Below are positions 1 to 8,300 of a stretch of DNA of 64,000 nucleotides, piece after piece. The notes under the pieces were generated by a model, which made no database searches, was not told the DNA's origin, and worked only from the letters and a program-made list of their open reading frames with translations. The position numbers were made by a program, and so were the translations under genes. Location: positions 62,001 to 126,000 of the forward strand of contig NZ_BJDY01000006.1 in the NCBI RefSeq assembly GCF_005405385.1. The letters are read 5' to 3'. The stretch is from Lactiplantibacillus mudanjiangensis (GTDB lineage: Bacteria; Bacillota; Bacilli; Lactobacillales; Lactobacillaceae). Each line of letters starts with the position of its first letter. Within the stretch, counting starts at the first letter, position 1.

Positions 1-411
1 GGCCAGATACAGCATATTGAAAACATAACGATTACTCTTAGTTGTCACGGTAGCTGCATAAGCATTAACCACCGTCATACTAATCCCATCGCCAAAACCA
101 ACCACAATCAACCCGATCGCATATGGCCACAAACTATGCCAAAAAATAAGTGTTGCTAGCGTTAGGGTGGAGACTGTCACCCCTAAAATTGCTGTCCAAT
201 AGGGCCGCCAACGATCAAACAACCGCCCCCCGACATAGTTCCCCAGAATCATTGCCAACGACATCCAGAACAACACAGTTCCCGAAAACGTTAGGCTTTG
301 ATGGAGATAATTGTGCATGTAAACCGTCGTTAACGGCCACATGAATGCGGCACCGGCATTATTTAGCAAATTAGCTAAAAACAGCCACCGCAACCGAACT
401 TCTTTTTGCAT
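1..411 (-). CDS. MFS transporter, N-terminal part (cut by window edge)
   Basis: The 137 codons open on the minus strand from an ATG preceded by AGGTGAG and run off the left edge of the window. The translation starts MQKEVRLRWLFLANLLNN and contains about four hydrophobic segments. Between the second and third lies GGRLFDRW, the loop motif (G-x-L-x-D-R) typical of the major facilitator superfamily. The protein should be an inner-membrane secondary transporter, probably an efflux permease, but the substrate cannot be told from a third of a protein. The C-terminal half lies outside the window. Confidence 0.8.
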   Translation of the reverse strand, partial: MQKEVRLRWLFLANLLNNAGAAFMWPLTTVYMHNYLHQSLTFSGTVLFWMSLAMILGNYVGGRLFDRWRPYWTAILGVTVSTLTLATLIFWHSLWPYAIGLIVVGFGDGISMTVVNAYAATVTTKSNRYVFNMLYLA

Positions 412-459
412 GTTACTCACCTAATTTTTTCCATTTTCTTTTTAGTATACGCCTCAACA

Positions 460-495
460 AAAAAGACGCCCACTCTAAAAGAGTGACCGTCTTTA
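460..495 (-). terminator. Rho-independent terminator of the secreted-protein gene
   Basis: An inverted repeat (AAAGACG..CACTC / GAGTG..CGTCTTT) is followed on the minus strand by a run of T. It sits directly after the stop codon of the secreted-protein gene and before the MFS gene. Confidence 0.85.
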
Positions 496-511
496 GACAA
501 GCGCCGTTAAA

Positions 512-1312
512 CTAGAAACTTAAAACGCTTGATTTGCTGCTGGTAGCAACTTTTGAATAACTGTAGTAATGAGCACCTTGACCAAAGTTTTCTTTGACCC
601 GGCTGTTCTTGCTATTTACAACGTAAAAGCTTGAAGCGCTCCGGAAACGTAAGTAGAAAGTTTCAGTCTTGCTGCCAGACTTAGCGCTAACTTTCCAAAG
701 ATGCTTGTTACTGGTACTTGCAGTATAAGTCCCACTTAACAAGGTCTTGGTCTTAGCACCTGACTTGTAACGTTTAACGGTGATCTTCTTACCACTCGTT
801 AACGTCCACTTCGTGTAATAGCCTTTGTAGCTTGATGACTTCCAAGTCCCAGTAACGCTGCTAACTAAGCCATAGGTTGAGGCCTTCTTAGTTGTTGTAG
901 TGGTCGTCTTAGCAGCAGTTTTAGCCGTTACAGTGACGATCCGGTACATGTATGAATACTTGCCATTAGTAGCGTAGACATACAAATCAGTACCCTTCTT
1001 GTAAGTCTTTGGTAATTTAACAGTAAACTTACCCGTCTTTGATGAAGCAGTTGCTGAAGCAATCTTGCTCTTACCAGCGTTTGAACCACTAGCACCCTTT
1101 TTAGCATAAACCGTAACTTTAGCGCCTTTAGTGGCAGTCCCAGTAACCGTCTTGCTGCTGGTGTTTAACCCGTCAACTTTAATAGTCGTCTTCGTTGCAG
1201 CTTGAGCGACAGTATCAGCTGAATTGTTAGTCCCTAAAGCCGCTGGGGCAAATAAGGAAACAGCTGTAACTGTTGCTAATAAGCCTGTCATTAATTTCTT
1301 CGAAGTTTGCAT
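512..1312 (-). CDS. Secreted Lys/Thr-rich protein with Ig-like domain
   Basis: The 266-residue protein begins with a classic Sec signal peptide: MQTSKKLM, then a hydrophobic core, with probable cleavage after VAQA near residue 40. Residues about 42-112 (VDGLNTSSKTVTGTATKGAKVTVYAKKG...) resemble a bacterial Ig-like domain of the kind that binds or spaces on the cell surface. A Thr/Lys linker (TTTTTTKK) leads to a second basic beta-rich domain of about 120 residues that I do not recognise. There is no LPXTG motif, so it is probably released or held by charge. The ATG at 1312 is preferred over the TTG three bases upstream because AAGGGAG lies 9 nt before it. The gene is monocistronic, with its own promoter and terminator. 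Confidence 0.75.
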   Translation of the reverse strand: MQTSKKLMTGLLATVTAVSLFAPAALGTNNSADTVAQAATKTTIKVDGLNTSSKTVTGTATKGAKVTVYAKKGASGSNAGKSKIASATASSKTGKFTVKLPKTYKKGTDLYVYATNGKYSYMYRIVTVTAKTAAKTTTTTTKKASTYGLVSSVTGTWKSSSYKGYYTKWTLTSGKKITVKRYKSGAKTKTLLSGTYTASTSNKHLWKVSAKSGSKTETFYLRFRSASSFYVVNSKNSRVKENFGQGAHYYSYSKVATSSKSSVLSF

Positions 1313-1344
1313 CAAAAATAACTCCCTTTCTTATTTCAGACCAT

Positions 1345-1350
1345 ATTATA
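1345..1350 (-). promoter_or_regulatory. -10 box upstream of the secreted-protein gene
   Basis: On the minus strand TATAAT lies about 33 bp ahead of the start codon. No convincing -35 hexamer is found at 17 bp. This is a promoter candidate only. Confidence 0.5.
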
Positions 1351-1701
1351 ACCTCTTCACTTCATTCCGGCTAGTTATCTGGATTAAAAGATATAAACTT
1401 TTTAATATTTCTTCAAACAAATTTTAGATTTTCGATATAACTGACATTAGCGATCCATGTCGTATAAGACCATTCGGTAAGATCTAACCGTCGATCAACA
1501 ATGATGGGGACTAGCCGTTATTGCACGTTGCGGATCAAAACCGGTTCAATCGTAAGTACTACTCCCCTGACGATTGTCATCATTTCAAAAAACACCAATT
1601 TTTTAGGTCTGCATTCCCAACTCTGGCACAGAGATTGTTATAATAGATAACAACGCCGGCATTCATGCGTTAGCTGAAACCGGATTAGCGGAGGTGTTAA
1701 T
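1351..1701. other. Intergenic region with an extended -10 promoter
   Basis: This gap between two divergent genes is long. It holds TGTTATAAT, a perfect extended -10 element (TGnTATAAT), at 1636-1644 in front of the small membrane-protein gene. It also has a short inverted repeat CAATCGT (1547-1553) / ACGATTG (1570-1576) with no obvious role. I see no coding potential or RNA gene in the rest. Confidence 0.5.
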
Positions 1702-2049
1702 TTGCATGCAACGAATTTTGGCCTGTCTTGGGCTTTCTTAATTTTTTGGTTGGTCTGGATTTATCAGTGGGTAAAAATGCCCCCGTTCCGATCACTATTA
1801 GGTTATACCTCCCGGCTGGCCTGTCGAGATAAAACGGCTTGGCGATTTGCCCAACGATTTTACGCCTTACTTGGTATCGAAATTTTTACTATTTTATTAA
1901 TTGCCGCAGTCTGCGGTGCGCTATTCAACATCGATTGGTTACAAAGTTTTAATTTACAAGCCATCGGTTTAGGGATCGGCTTAATTATTCAAAACGTCGC
2001 CACTGAGCGTGAACTTAAACGAGCCTTTCCTAAAACAAAACCACAATAG
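1702..2049 (+). CDS. Small membrane protein, unknown function
   Basis: The 115-residue protein starts at TTG, with GGAGGT 6 nt upstream; no in-frame ATG is nearby. It shows three hydrophobic stretches (about residues 6-24, 50-72 and 78-95) separated by basic loops, so it should be an integral membrane protein. I recognise no family. It is transcribed alone and closed by a bidirectional terminator shared with the convergent quinone-reductase-like gene. Confidence 0.65.
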   Translation: MHATNFGLSWAFLIFWLVWIYQWVKMPPFRSLLGYTSRLACRDKTAWRFAQRFYALLGIEIFTILLIAAVCGALFNIDWLQSFNLQAIGLGIGLIIQNVATERELKRAFPKTKPQ

Positions 2050-2060
2050 TCGCTCTCAAC

Positions 2061-2093
2061 AAAAAAGCTTGAGTAAAAGTCTCAAGCTTTTTT
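2061..2093. terminator. Bidirectional terminator
   Basis: A-run, GCTTGAG stem, 7-nt loop, CTCAAGC stem and T-run make a symmetrical hairpin serving both convergent genes. Confidence 0.9.
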
Positions 2094-2101
2094 GCGTCAT
2101 A

Positions 2102-2695
2102 CTAAATTTTAAATCGACGTAATAATTGTTCACGTTGCGCCAGTGATTTCTTCTCAACTTGGGCAATATTATGCCACTTAAATTGCCACAATCGTGTTTT
2201 TAAAAAGGTGCCTCGAAACAGGCTTTTAATAACCGGTGCACCAAACACCCACCGATAGACCCAGCCTGGCGTACTCATCGTGGTGATCACATCAATCCGC
2301 GGATGTTTCGTTAATTTGGTCCGCATTGAATCGGCTTGATACAATTGTCCTTTCGCATACACGCGATCCAAAAAACCTTTCGTCATCGCCGGCATGACTT
2401 CCCACCAAATCGGAAACATAAAAATTATTCGATCGGCAGCTAACAAACGTTGCTGATAATCGGCGACTTGATCATCAACCGGTCGACCACGTCGCCAGTT
2501 GGTTAAATCCGCCGCCGACATCACTGGATTAAACCCATCAGCATGCAAGTCAATCAAATCAACGGTATCGCCGGCTTGCGTTAATTGCGCCATCACCTGT
2601 TGGCAAAGTACGGCTAAAAAAGACCGGTTGTGCGGCACATTTTGACTGGCAGTAGCGGTATATGGGTGGTCAAAAATTAAAACAGTTTTCATCAT
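2102..2695 (-). CDS. NAD(P)H dehydrogenase (quinone)-like flavodoxin-fold protein
   Basis: The 197-residue protein has the flavodoxin_2 / NQO1-KefF pattern: an N-terminal beta strand ending in the FMN-binding loop (KTVLIFDHPYTATASQN) and the core motif FMFPIWWEVMPAMTKGFLDRVYAKG around residues 91-115, where P-x-W-W is characteristic. Family members are cytosolic FMN or FAD enzymes that reduce quinones, azo dyes or other electrophiles with NAD(P)H. The true substrate is unknown. The gene starts ATGATG, so either Met is possible. It is divergent from a Crp/Fnr-type regulator across a 97-bp gap with repeated GTTAAT elements, which suggests control by that protein. Confidence 0.75.
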   Translation of the reverse strand: MMKTVLIFDHPYTATASQNVPHNRSFLAVLCQQVMAQLTQAGDTVDLIDLHADGFNPVMSAADLTNWRRGRPVDDQVADYQQRLLAADRIIFMFPIWWEVMPAMTKGFLDRVYAKGQLYQADSMRTKLTKHPRIDVITTMSTPGWVYRWVFGAPVIKSLFRGTFLKTRLWQFKWHNIAQVEKKSLAQREQLLRRFKI

Positions 2696-2711
2696 AAATA
2701 CCCCGTTTTCA

Positions 2712-2768
2712 AGTTAATGAGGCTAGTATAATGAAACTAATTAACGGTCGCCTTAACAAAAGTTAATG
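2712..2768. promoter_or_regulatory. Divergent promoter region with repeated GTTAAT elements
   Basis: TATAAT lies at 2727-2732 on the plus strand. It is flanked by GTTAAT (2713-2718) and ATTAAC (2740-2745), and followed by the palindrome TTAAC-AAAA-GTTAA near 2753-2766. The string AGTTAATGA occurs twice, at 2712 and 2761. These are candidate operators for the adjacent Crp/Fnr regulator; this assignment is inference. Confidence 0.4.
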
Positions 2769-2792
2769 ACGACCATTTTGGAGGATTTACAT

Positions 2793-3362
2793 ATGAAAAT
2801 GCCACCTTATCTCGCCCAAAAACTCCCGATTCTTGCAACCCACTGGGATCAGATTCAGTCTCAATTCACGGTCCAAACGATGCCTGCTGGTCACACACTT
2901 TTAGCTGAAGGTGAGGTTGCCGATGCCATTTATATCATCGTCAGTGGTGCCTTACGTCTATGGCACAATGCTCAAGGCCGCGATATTACGCTCCAGTTTT
3001 TCTTTGAAAATCAACTAGTCGCCTCATTTGAAAGCTTCTACCTAGATCAGCCGAGCGATTTTACCATTGAAAGTTTGGAACCGACTCAAGTCTTGCGATT
3101 GAGTAAGGTCAACTTTGACCAACTGCGTCAAACTTATCCGGCACTTGAGACGACCATCACCCGCTTAATCTGCGAACGCTTCGTCACTTATCGCAATACT
3201 TTTTTTGATCAACTTCAACTCACACCAACCGAACGTTATCAACAACTCGTCCAGGATGACCCTGAACTCATCGAACGGGTACCCCTACATCTCATCGCGG
3301 CTTACTTAGGGATCACCCCAGTTTCACTCAGTCGGATTCGGACCCGGTTAACTAATGATTAG
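2793..3362 (+). CDS. Crp/Fnr-family transcriptional regulator
   Basis: The 189-residue protein has an N-terminal cyclic-nucleotide-binding beta barrel (GHTLLAEGEVADAIYIIVSGALRLWHN, about residues 28-60). At the C-terminus is a helix-turn-helix, LIAAYLGITPVSLSRIRTRL. It is shorter than E. coli Crp (209 residues), and the cNMP-contact residues are not conserved, so the ligand is unlikely to be cAMP. I see no Cys pair or cluster suggesting an Fe-S sensor. The ATG at 2793 is chosen because GGAGGA lies 7 nt before it; a longer in-frame start at 2766 lacks an RBS. The coding end overlaps the convergent MocR-type gene by 11 bp. Its likely target is the divergent quinone-reductase-like gene. Confidence 0.8.
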   Translation: MKMPPYLAQKLPILATHWDQIQSQFTVQTMPAGHTLLAEGEVADAIYIIVSGALRLWHNAQGRDITLQFFFENQLVASFESFYLDQPSDFTIESLEPTQVLRLSKVNFDQLRQTYPALETTITRLICERFVTYRNTFFDQLQLTPTERYQQLVQDDPELIERVPLHLIAAYLGITPVSLSRIRTRLTND

Positions 3363-4731
3363 ACGCCAACCGTTCACAAATTTGGATTAAACGTGGTATC
3401 GCGATTTCTAAGTCAGCTAACGATAAGGCCGCAAAACCAAGCAAATAATAGTCGTGACTTGGCATCGCTTGCCAGTTAGAGTCTAACGGATAAATGCGAA
3501 TATCGGCCTGAATGAGCGCATTTAATAAGTCAGCACTATCAATTTCGGGAATTCGGACCACCAAGTGAAGCCCAGCTCCAGTCGCGATGGGTTGAATCAA
3601 GGTTGACTTAGCCAGCAGTTTACAAACCAACTGATACTTTTGACGATTCAGGTTACGACTACGACTCAAATGACGATAGTACGCCCCACTTTCGAAATAA
3701 TTCACCATGGCTTGCTGCAAAAGCCCCGCCACCATGGCCGAACGATATTGATATTGTTGGTGATAAGTGGTCACTAATTGCGGTGGTAAGACTAAATAGC
3801 CCATTCGTAAAGTTGGATCAATTCCCCGATCAAAGGTCCCCAAATAAGCGACTTGGTTAGCGGTCGCTAATGACTGTAACGCTGGTAATGGGCGGGCATT
3901 ATACCGATAGGCACTGTCATAATCATCTTCAATAATTAAACGCTGATTGGTTGCCGCCCAATTTAATAAATCTAGCCGTTGCGCAATTGGCAAGACATAC
4001 CCTAATGGAAATTGATGCGCTGGTGTCGTGTAGACCACTTGCGGTTGCGCGGCTTTTAAAGCAGCTAAATCCACGCCCTGTGCGGTTACCGGCAAGGCGA
4101 CTGTTCGATGCCCATAACCAGCCGCAAGCTCATCTAGCCCCCGATAGCCCGGATTCTCAATGCCAACTAATCCTCGTGGCAACAGACTAAGTAAAAAACT
4201 CAAACCGGCTTTGGCACCATTCGTAATCACGATTTGGTCTGGCGTACATTGAATGCCCCGCGTGGTCGCTAAAAATCGTCCCAATTGTTCACGTAACGCG
4301 AACAATCCTTGTGCTTCGGGATCATGAGTGTTAGCCGCATCCTCTGCTTGGCGTAAGGCTTCTCGTACTGCTCGTTTCCAGGCATTCCAACTTGGCTTCA
4401 ACATCGGCAATCGACCATAATGAAAGTCATAAGTCACCTTGGTCGGCGTTGCCAATGGCGGTGTCGGTGGGGTGTCAATCGTGGCTGGTGTTGGCCAATG
4501 TTGTAGGTCATGATAAAAATAACCACTCCCCGGTACCGAATAAATATAACCTTCTGCCATTAATTGGTCATACGCCTGTTCAACAGTTGTTTTAGAAACA
4601 GCTAAATTTTGTGCCAATTTTCGAACTGACCATAATTTTTGTCGGGCGGTATTGTTAGGATCATACGCCGCTCGCAACTGTTGATAAAGCTGTAAATATA
4701 AGGGTTGAGTCGCATTTCGGTCTAAGATCAT
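3352..4731 (-). CDS. MocR/PdxR-type GntR regulator with aminotransferase-like domain
   Basis: The protein has 459 residues. Residues 1-75 form a GntR winged helix (LAQNLAVSKTTVEQAYDQLMAEGYIYSVPGSGYF). Residues about 105-455 are a fold-type I aminotransferase domain with the usual landmarks NGAKAGL (171-177), TTPAHQFPLG (235-244) and EDDYDSAYRY (268-277). MocR proteins are dimeric regulators that sense PLP or amino-acid derivatives. Oddly, the PLP-lysine motif GTFSK reads GTFDR here (residues 298-302), so the Schiff-base lysine is replaced by Arg. The gene is divergent from the aminotransferase-dapA pair, its most likely target. It overlaps the convergent Crp/Fnr gene at the 3' end. Confidence 0.85.
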   Translation of the reverse strand: MILDRNATQPLYLQLYQQLRAAYDPNNTARQKLWSVRKLAQNLAVSKTTVEQAYDQLMAEGYIYSVPGSGYFYHDLQHWPTPATIDTPPTPPLATPTKVTYDFHYGRLPMLKPSWNAWKRAVREALRQAEDAANTHDPEAQGLFALREQLGRFLATTRGIQCTPDQIVITNGAKAGLSFLLSLLPRGLVGIENPGYRGLDELAAGYGHRTVALPVTAQGVDLAALKAAQPQVVYTTPAHQFPLGYVLPIAQRLDLLNWAATNQRLIIEDDYDSAYRYNARPLPALQSLATANQVAYLGTFDRGIDPTLRMGYLVLPPQLVTTYHQQYQYRSAMVAGLLQQAMVNYFESGAYYRHLSRSRNLNRQKYQLVCKLLAKSTLIQPIATGAGLHLVVRIPEIDSADLLNALIQADIRIYPLDSNWQAMPSHDYYLLGFAALSLADLEIAIPRLIQICERLASNH

Positions 4732-4830
4732 CGCACAACTGTCCTTTCATTTTTATAAAAACTGTTCCTTTTAAAGATAACGATTTTTATTTATTATAAG
4801 CCGTAATCACTTTGAGAGGAAGCTGTTAGC
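4732..4830. promoter_or_regulatory. Divergent promoter region of MocR regulator and aminotransferase
   Basis: This AT-rich 99-bp gap contains a TTTTTATAAAAA palindrome near 4751-4762 and a second TTTTTAT near 4785. They could be paired regulator sites or promoter elements for both directions. There is no room for a lysine riboswitch. Confidence 0.4.
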
Positions 4831-6006
4831 ATGCCGGTCATTAATCAAATTATTCATCAAATTCAAGTTTCTGGTATTCGGCGCTTTGACGAAGCGGTGA
4901 GTCCCATTCCCGATATCATTAAACTGACACTCGGCGAACCCGACTTACCGACACCCGCCCATATCAAAAAAGCGGCCATTCAAGCGATTCGTGATGATTG
5001 TAGTCATTACTCGCCATTAATGGGCTTTCAACGCTTACAAGTCGCCGCCAGTCAATATTTCAATCAAAAATACGGGCTAACGTATGCCCCTAGTGAAATT
5101 ATTGCCACCGTTGGCGCGACCGAAGCCGTTGCGACTGCTTTATTAACTTGCCTTAATCCTGGCGATGGGGTTTTATTGCCAACGCCTAACTATGCCAGTT
5201 ATCAACCAGTCGTTGCCATGGCCCAAGCACACTTAATCACTGTCGATACAACCAGTGCCGGTTATAAATTAACCCCAGCCCAACTAGTCGCAACCATCGC
5301 TGCTCACAAAAACGACCATTTAAAGGCCATTATTTTAAATTATCCGACCAATCCAACTGGCATTACGTATACCAAAGCTGAACTTGCCGCTTTAGTGACC
5401 GTGATTCGATCGGCTAATCTGTTAGTCATTAGCGATGAAATTTATAGTGAACTGACTTATGAACAACCCCATACAGCGTTAGCAACCTTGTATCCTGAGA
5501 AAACCATTACGATCAATGGCTTGTCCAAATCACATGCTATGACCGGGTGGCGCCTTGGGTTCATCATGGCACCACTAGCCCTAATCAATGAAATGAAAAA
5601 GACGCATCAGTACCTCGTCACCTCGACCAGTTCGATTAGTCAGATGGCTGGCATCGAGGCCCTAACGAACGGCTTAGATGATGGTGCCAAGATGCGTGAC
5701 ATTTATCAAGCCCGTCGCGATTATTTGATTAGTCGTCTGAGTGAAATTGGTTTGAATTATTGTTACCCAACTGGCGCTTTTTACGTCTTTGCTCAAGTAC
5801 CAGCCGACTTTACTGGCAATAGCTGGGCATTTGCCACTCAATTGGCACAACAAGCCCACGTCGCCGTCATTCCTGGATCGGCTTTTGGCCCAGCTGGTGA
5901 AGGCTGGTTTCGGATCAGCTATGCCGCTAGCATGACCGCATTGCGCACCAGTATGAATCGCCTTGCAATTTGGCGCAGTCAAGTACCCATAAAAACGGAG
6001 GATTAA
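4831..6006 (+). CDS. Class I/II pyridoxal-phosphate aminotransferase (PatA-like)
   Basis: The 391-residue protein is a fold-type I aminotransferase of the usual length. It shows IKLTLGEPDLPTP near the N-terminus, NYPTNPTG (170-177), SDEIYSE (201-207) and the PLP-lysine motif INGLSKSHAMTGWRLGF with Lys at about 233. The closest function I can suggest is N-acetyl-LL-diaminopimelate aminotransferase (PatA of Bacillus), because the next gene is dapA; aromatic or other amino-acid transamination is possible. The start has GAGAGGAAG 10 nt upstream. The stop is 2 nt before the dapA start, with the dapA RBS inside the last codons. The divergent MocR-type gene is the probable regulator. Confidence 0.85.
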   Translation: MPVINQIIHQIQVSGIRRFDEAVSPIPDIIKLTLGEPDLPTPAHIKKAAIQAIRDDCSHYSPLMGFQRLQVAASQYFNQKYGLTYAPSEIIATVGATEAVATALLTCLNPGDGVLLPTPNYASYQPVVAMAQAHLITVDTTSAGYKLTPAQLVATIAAHKNDHLKAIILNYPTNPTGITYTKAELAALVTVIRSANLLVISDEIYSELTYEQPHTALATLYPEKTITINGLSKSHAMTGWRLGFIMAPLALINEMKKTHQYLVTSTSSISQMAGIEALTNGLDDGAKMRDIYQARRDYLISRLSEIGLNYCYPTGAFYVFAQVPADFTGNSWAFATQLAQQAHVAVIPGSAFGPAGEGWFRISYAASMTALRTSMNRLAIWRSQVPIKTED

Positions 6007-6008
6007 CG

Positions 6009-6878
6009 ATGAAATTTGATAATGCCCATTTAATAACCGCTATGGTCACCCCATTCGATGATCAACAACACTTAGATTTTGATCGTTTGGCACACTTAAT
6101 TGACCATCTACTCAGTCATCATACAACTGGTATTTTAGTTGGTGGCACTACTGGTGAAGGCCCCACTTTGTCCACAACTGAAAAGTTGGCCCTATATCGT
6201 GAGACCGCTCGACTCGTAGCGGGCCGCGTACCGATCATTGCCAATACCGGCTCTAATAACACTGCCGCAACCATCGACTTTACCCGTCAAGTTAGTCAGA
6301 TTGCTGGAATCGATGCTGCCTTAGTGGTCGTGCCCCCTTATAACAAACCCGATCAGGCCGGGATGATTGCGCACTTTACGGCAATTGCTGATCGGGGTGG
6401 TTTGCCGATTATCATTTATAACATTCCAGGTCGGGTCGTGGTTAAAATGGCCGTGGAAACGATTGCTAAACTGGCACAGCATCCTGATATCATTGGGATT
6501 AAACAATGTACCTCAACAGACGAGCTAGCGGCCGTGATTGATCAGACCCCTGCTGACTTTCTCGTCTACACGGGGGAAGATGCCCAAACCTTAACAGCAC
6601 AAGCTTATGGCGCTCATGGGGTCATCTCAGTAGCGAGTCATTTGTACGGCGATGCGATGAGCACGATCCAAACCAAGTTGAGTCAAGGCGATGCCCGCAC
6701 TGCTGGACAACTGCAACGGCAACTTTTACCGAAAATGGCGGCCCTATTCAGTTCACCATCTCCAGCACCGGTTAAAGCCGCACTTAATCAACAACGGATC
6801 TTAGTCGGCGATCCGCGGCTACCAATCTTGCCACTAACTACTGCACAACAACAAACATTGTTAGCGGCCTTACAGTAA
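6009..6878 (+). CDS. dapA: 4-hydroxy-tetrahydrodipicolinate synthase
   Basis: This enzyme condenses pyruvate with aspartate semialdehyde, the first committed step to diaminopimelate and lysine. The 289 residues match the family length. The TIM barrel carries VGGTTGEGPTLS (44-55), the tyrosine motif YNIPGR (Tyr about 137) and the Schiff-base lysine in GIKQCTS (Lys about 165). The ATG at 6009 has GGAGG 7 nt upstream; an earlier in-frame ATG lies within the preceding gene without an RBS. The gene is coupled to the aminotransferase, not to other dap genes. N-acetylneuraminate lyase-like homologues share the fold, but the TTGEG motif favours dapA. Confidence 0.85.
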   Translation: MKFDNAHLITAMVTPFDDQQHLDFDRLAHLIDHLLSHHTTGILVGGTTGEGPTLSTTEKLALYRETARLVAGRVPIIANTGSNNTAATIDFTRQVSQIAGIDAALVVVPPYNKPDQAGMIAHFTAIADRGGLPIIIYNIPGRVVVKMAVETIAKLAQHPDIIGIKQCTSTDELAAVIDQTPADFLVYTGEDAQTLTAQAYGAHGVISVASHLYGDAMSTIQTKLSQGDARTAGQLQRQLLPKMAALFSSPSPAPVKAALNQQRILVGDPRLPILPLTTAQQQTLLAALQ

Positions 6879-6887
6879 ACTGGCACA

Positions 6888-6922
6888 AAAAAAGACATTT
6901 GAGATAATCCCAAATGTCTTTT
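6888..6922. terminator. Bidirectional terminator
   Basis: A-run, GACATTTG / CAAATGTC stem and T-run lie between dapA and the convergent NAD-binding gene. Confidence 0.9.
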
Positions 6923-6926
6923 CTAT

Positions 6927-7565
6927 TTATTCACTTAACGCTTCGTCAATTGGCGTATCACCATTAATTAACGCAATCGTCTTGCCGATTGTTGCTGGCG
7001 TGGTTAGGGTCTTAACCGCAACTGTTGCGACATCGTCACGTGTAATCGCACCACCAACTGCTGGGTCAACGCTGACTTTACCGGTACCAGCATCATTGAC
7101 TAAACTACCGGGTTGTAAGATCGTGTAATCCAACGCCGTCCGGTTTTTCAACCATTCGTCTGCGTAGTATTTTGCCACATAATATGGTTGTAATGATTTA
7201 GGCCATTTAGCCCGTTCTGGCGTGAATTCAGCGCTAATAATCACATAGCGTTTGATTCCCGCGATTTCAGTCGCTTGCATTGATTTAACGGCACCATCTA
7301 GGTCGATCATCAAGGTCATATCATACCCCGTTTGACCGCCAGAACCAGCCGCAAAAACGACCGCATCCATGCCCTTTAAGGCTAAGGCTTGCTCGGCCGG
7401 TTGGGCCATTAAATCAAACTGAACTGGTTGCGCGCCCGCATCTTCAAAAGCTTCCGCTTGGTCCGCGTGCCGGATGCCAGCATAAACTTGATCGCCTTTG
7501 GCAACCAACTTAGAGACAATTTTTTTACCGATTTGACCATGGGCCCCAATTACAAAAACTTTCAT
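6927..7565 (-). CDS. NAD(P)-binding atypical SDR / NmrA-like protein
   Basis: The 212-residue protein opens with the dinucleotide-binding loop VIGAHGQIGKKIV (residues 4-16, GxxGxxG) in a Rossmann fold. It continues with AVVFAAGSGGQ and IKRYVIISAEF, typical of small atypical short-chain dehydrogenases (SDR_a5 / NAD(P)H-binding, YwnB-like). The classical YxxxK catalytic pair is not clear; YYVAKYYAD near 126-134 may correspond to it. The role is probably sensing or reducing with NAD(P)H; the substrate is unknown. The gene is alone, with GGAGCG 9-11 nt ahead of the ATG. Confidence 0.75.
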   Translation of the reverse strand: MKVFVIGAHGQIGKKIVSKLVAKGDQVYAGIRHADQAEAFEDAGAQPVQFDLMAQPAEQALALKGMDAVVFAAGSGGQTGYDMTLMIDLDGAVKSMQATEIAGIKRYVIISAEFTPERAKWPKSLQPYYVAKYYADEWLKNRTALDYTILQPGSLVNDAGTGKVSVDPAVGGAITRDDVATVAVKTLTTPATIGKTIALINGDTPIDEALSE

Positions 7566-7707
7566 TGCTGTTCACGCTCCTAATTATTGTTGGTTATTAT
7601 TATGAACCAATCGCTAGCTAACTGCCATCAATCTGTTTTTGAATTTGTCGCACATGACTAAGAAGACTATAATGATAAGCATTCTATGCAGAAAGTGACG
7701 TGATTGC

Positions 7708-8229
7708 ATGTCCAAATACGTTCGAGCCGCCACCACGGCTGATATTCCCCAAATGCTGGCTATTATTGACCAAGGTCGACAACTATTAGCTGCTGATCAG
7801 ATTCCTCAATGGCAAGACGGCTATCCAGCCATCGCTGACTTACAAGCCGACATCGATGCGAACCAGGCCTGGTTATTAATCGTTGATGGCAAAATTGCCG
7901 GCACCGCTGCATTGTTGACAACCCCCGATCCTAACTACGCTGATATTTATCAAGGCGCATGGTCACCGGCGACCAGTGATGGCTATTCATCCATTCATCG
8001 AATCGCGATTGCCGGTGGTTATCACGGGCAACATTTGGCTGATTTTTATTTCAGCAATCTTATGACCTTAAGTTATCAACAAGGCTTGCGGCAAGTCCGA
8101 ATTGATACCCATGCCTTAAACGTTCGGATGCAACACATTATTGAAAAAGCGGGTTTTACGTATCGTGGCATCGTCTATATGGATCATGATGCGACTGATC
8201 AACGAAACGCCTATCAGCTCACGCTTTAA
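7708..8229 (+). CDS. GNAT-family N-acetyltransferase
   Basis: The 173-residue protein has the GNAT layout. The N-terminal strand is YVRAATTADIPQMLAIIDQG, followed by WLLIVDGKIAGTAAL, then the acetyl-CoA-binding region IHRIAIAGGYHGQHLADFYFSNL (where the usual Q/RxxGxG/A is present only loosely), and the terminal RIDTHALNVRMQHIIEKAGFTYRGIVYM. Acceptor substrate is unknown. It is monocistronic with a strong terminator. Confidence 0.8.
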   Translation: MSKYVRAATTADIPQMLAIIDQGRQLLAADQIPQWQDGYPAIADLQADIDANQAWLLIVDGKIAGTAALLTTPDPNYADIYQGAWSPATSDGYSSIHRIAIAGGYHGQHLADFYFSNLMTLSYQQGLRQVRIDTHALNVRMQHIIEKAGFTYRGIVYMDHDATDQRNAYQLTL

Positions 8230-8245
8230 AATTCCAATAAACAGC

Positions 8246-8290
8246 AATGAGCGTCACAACGATTTTTTCGCTGTGACGCTCATTTTTTTA
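8246..8290 (+). terminator. Rho-independent terminator after the GNAT gene
   Basis: A 12-bp perfect stem (ATGAGCGTCACA / TGTGACGCTCAT) is followed by eight T. Confidence 0.9.
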
Positions 8291-8300
8291 ATCATCACTG

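Noticed and set aside
4732-4830. Lysine riboswitch ahead of the aminotransferase-dapA pair
   Set aside because: Only 99 bp lie between the divergent genes and no L-box motifs are seen.
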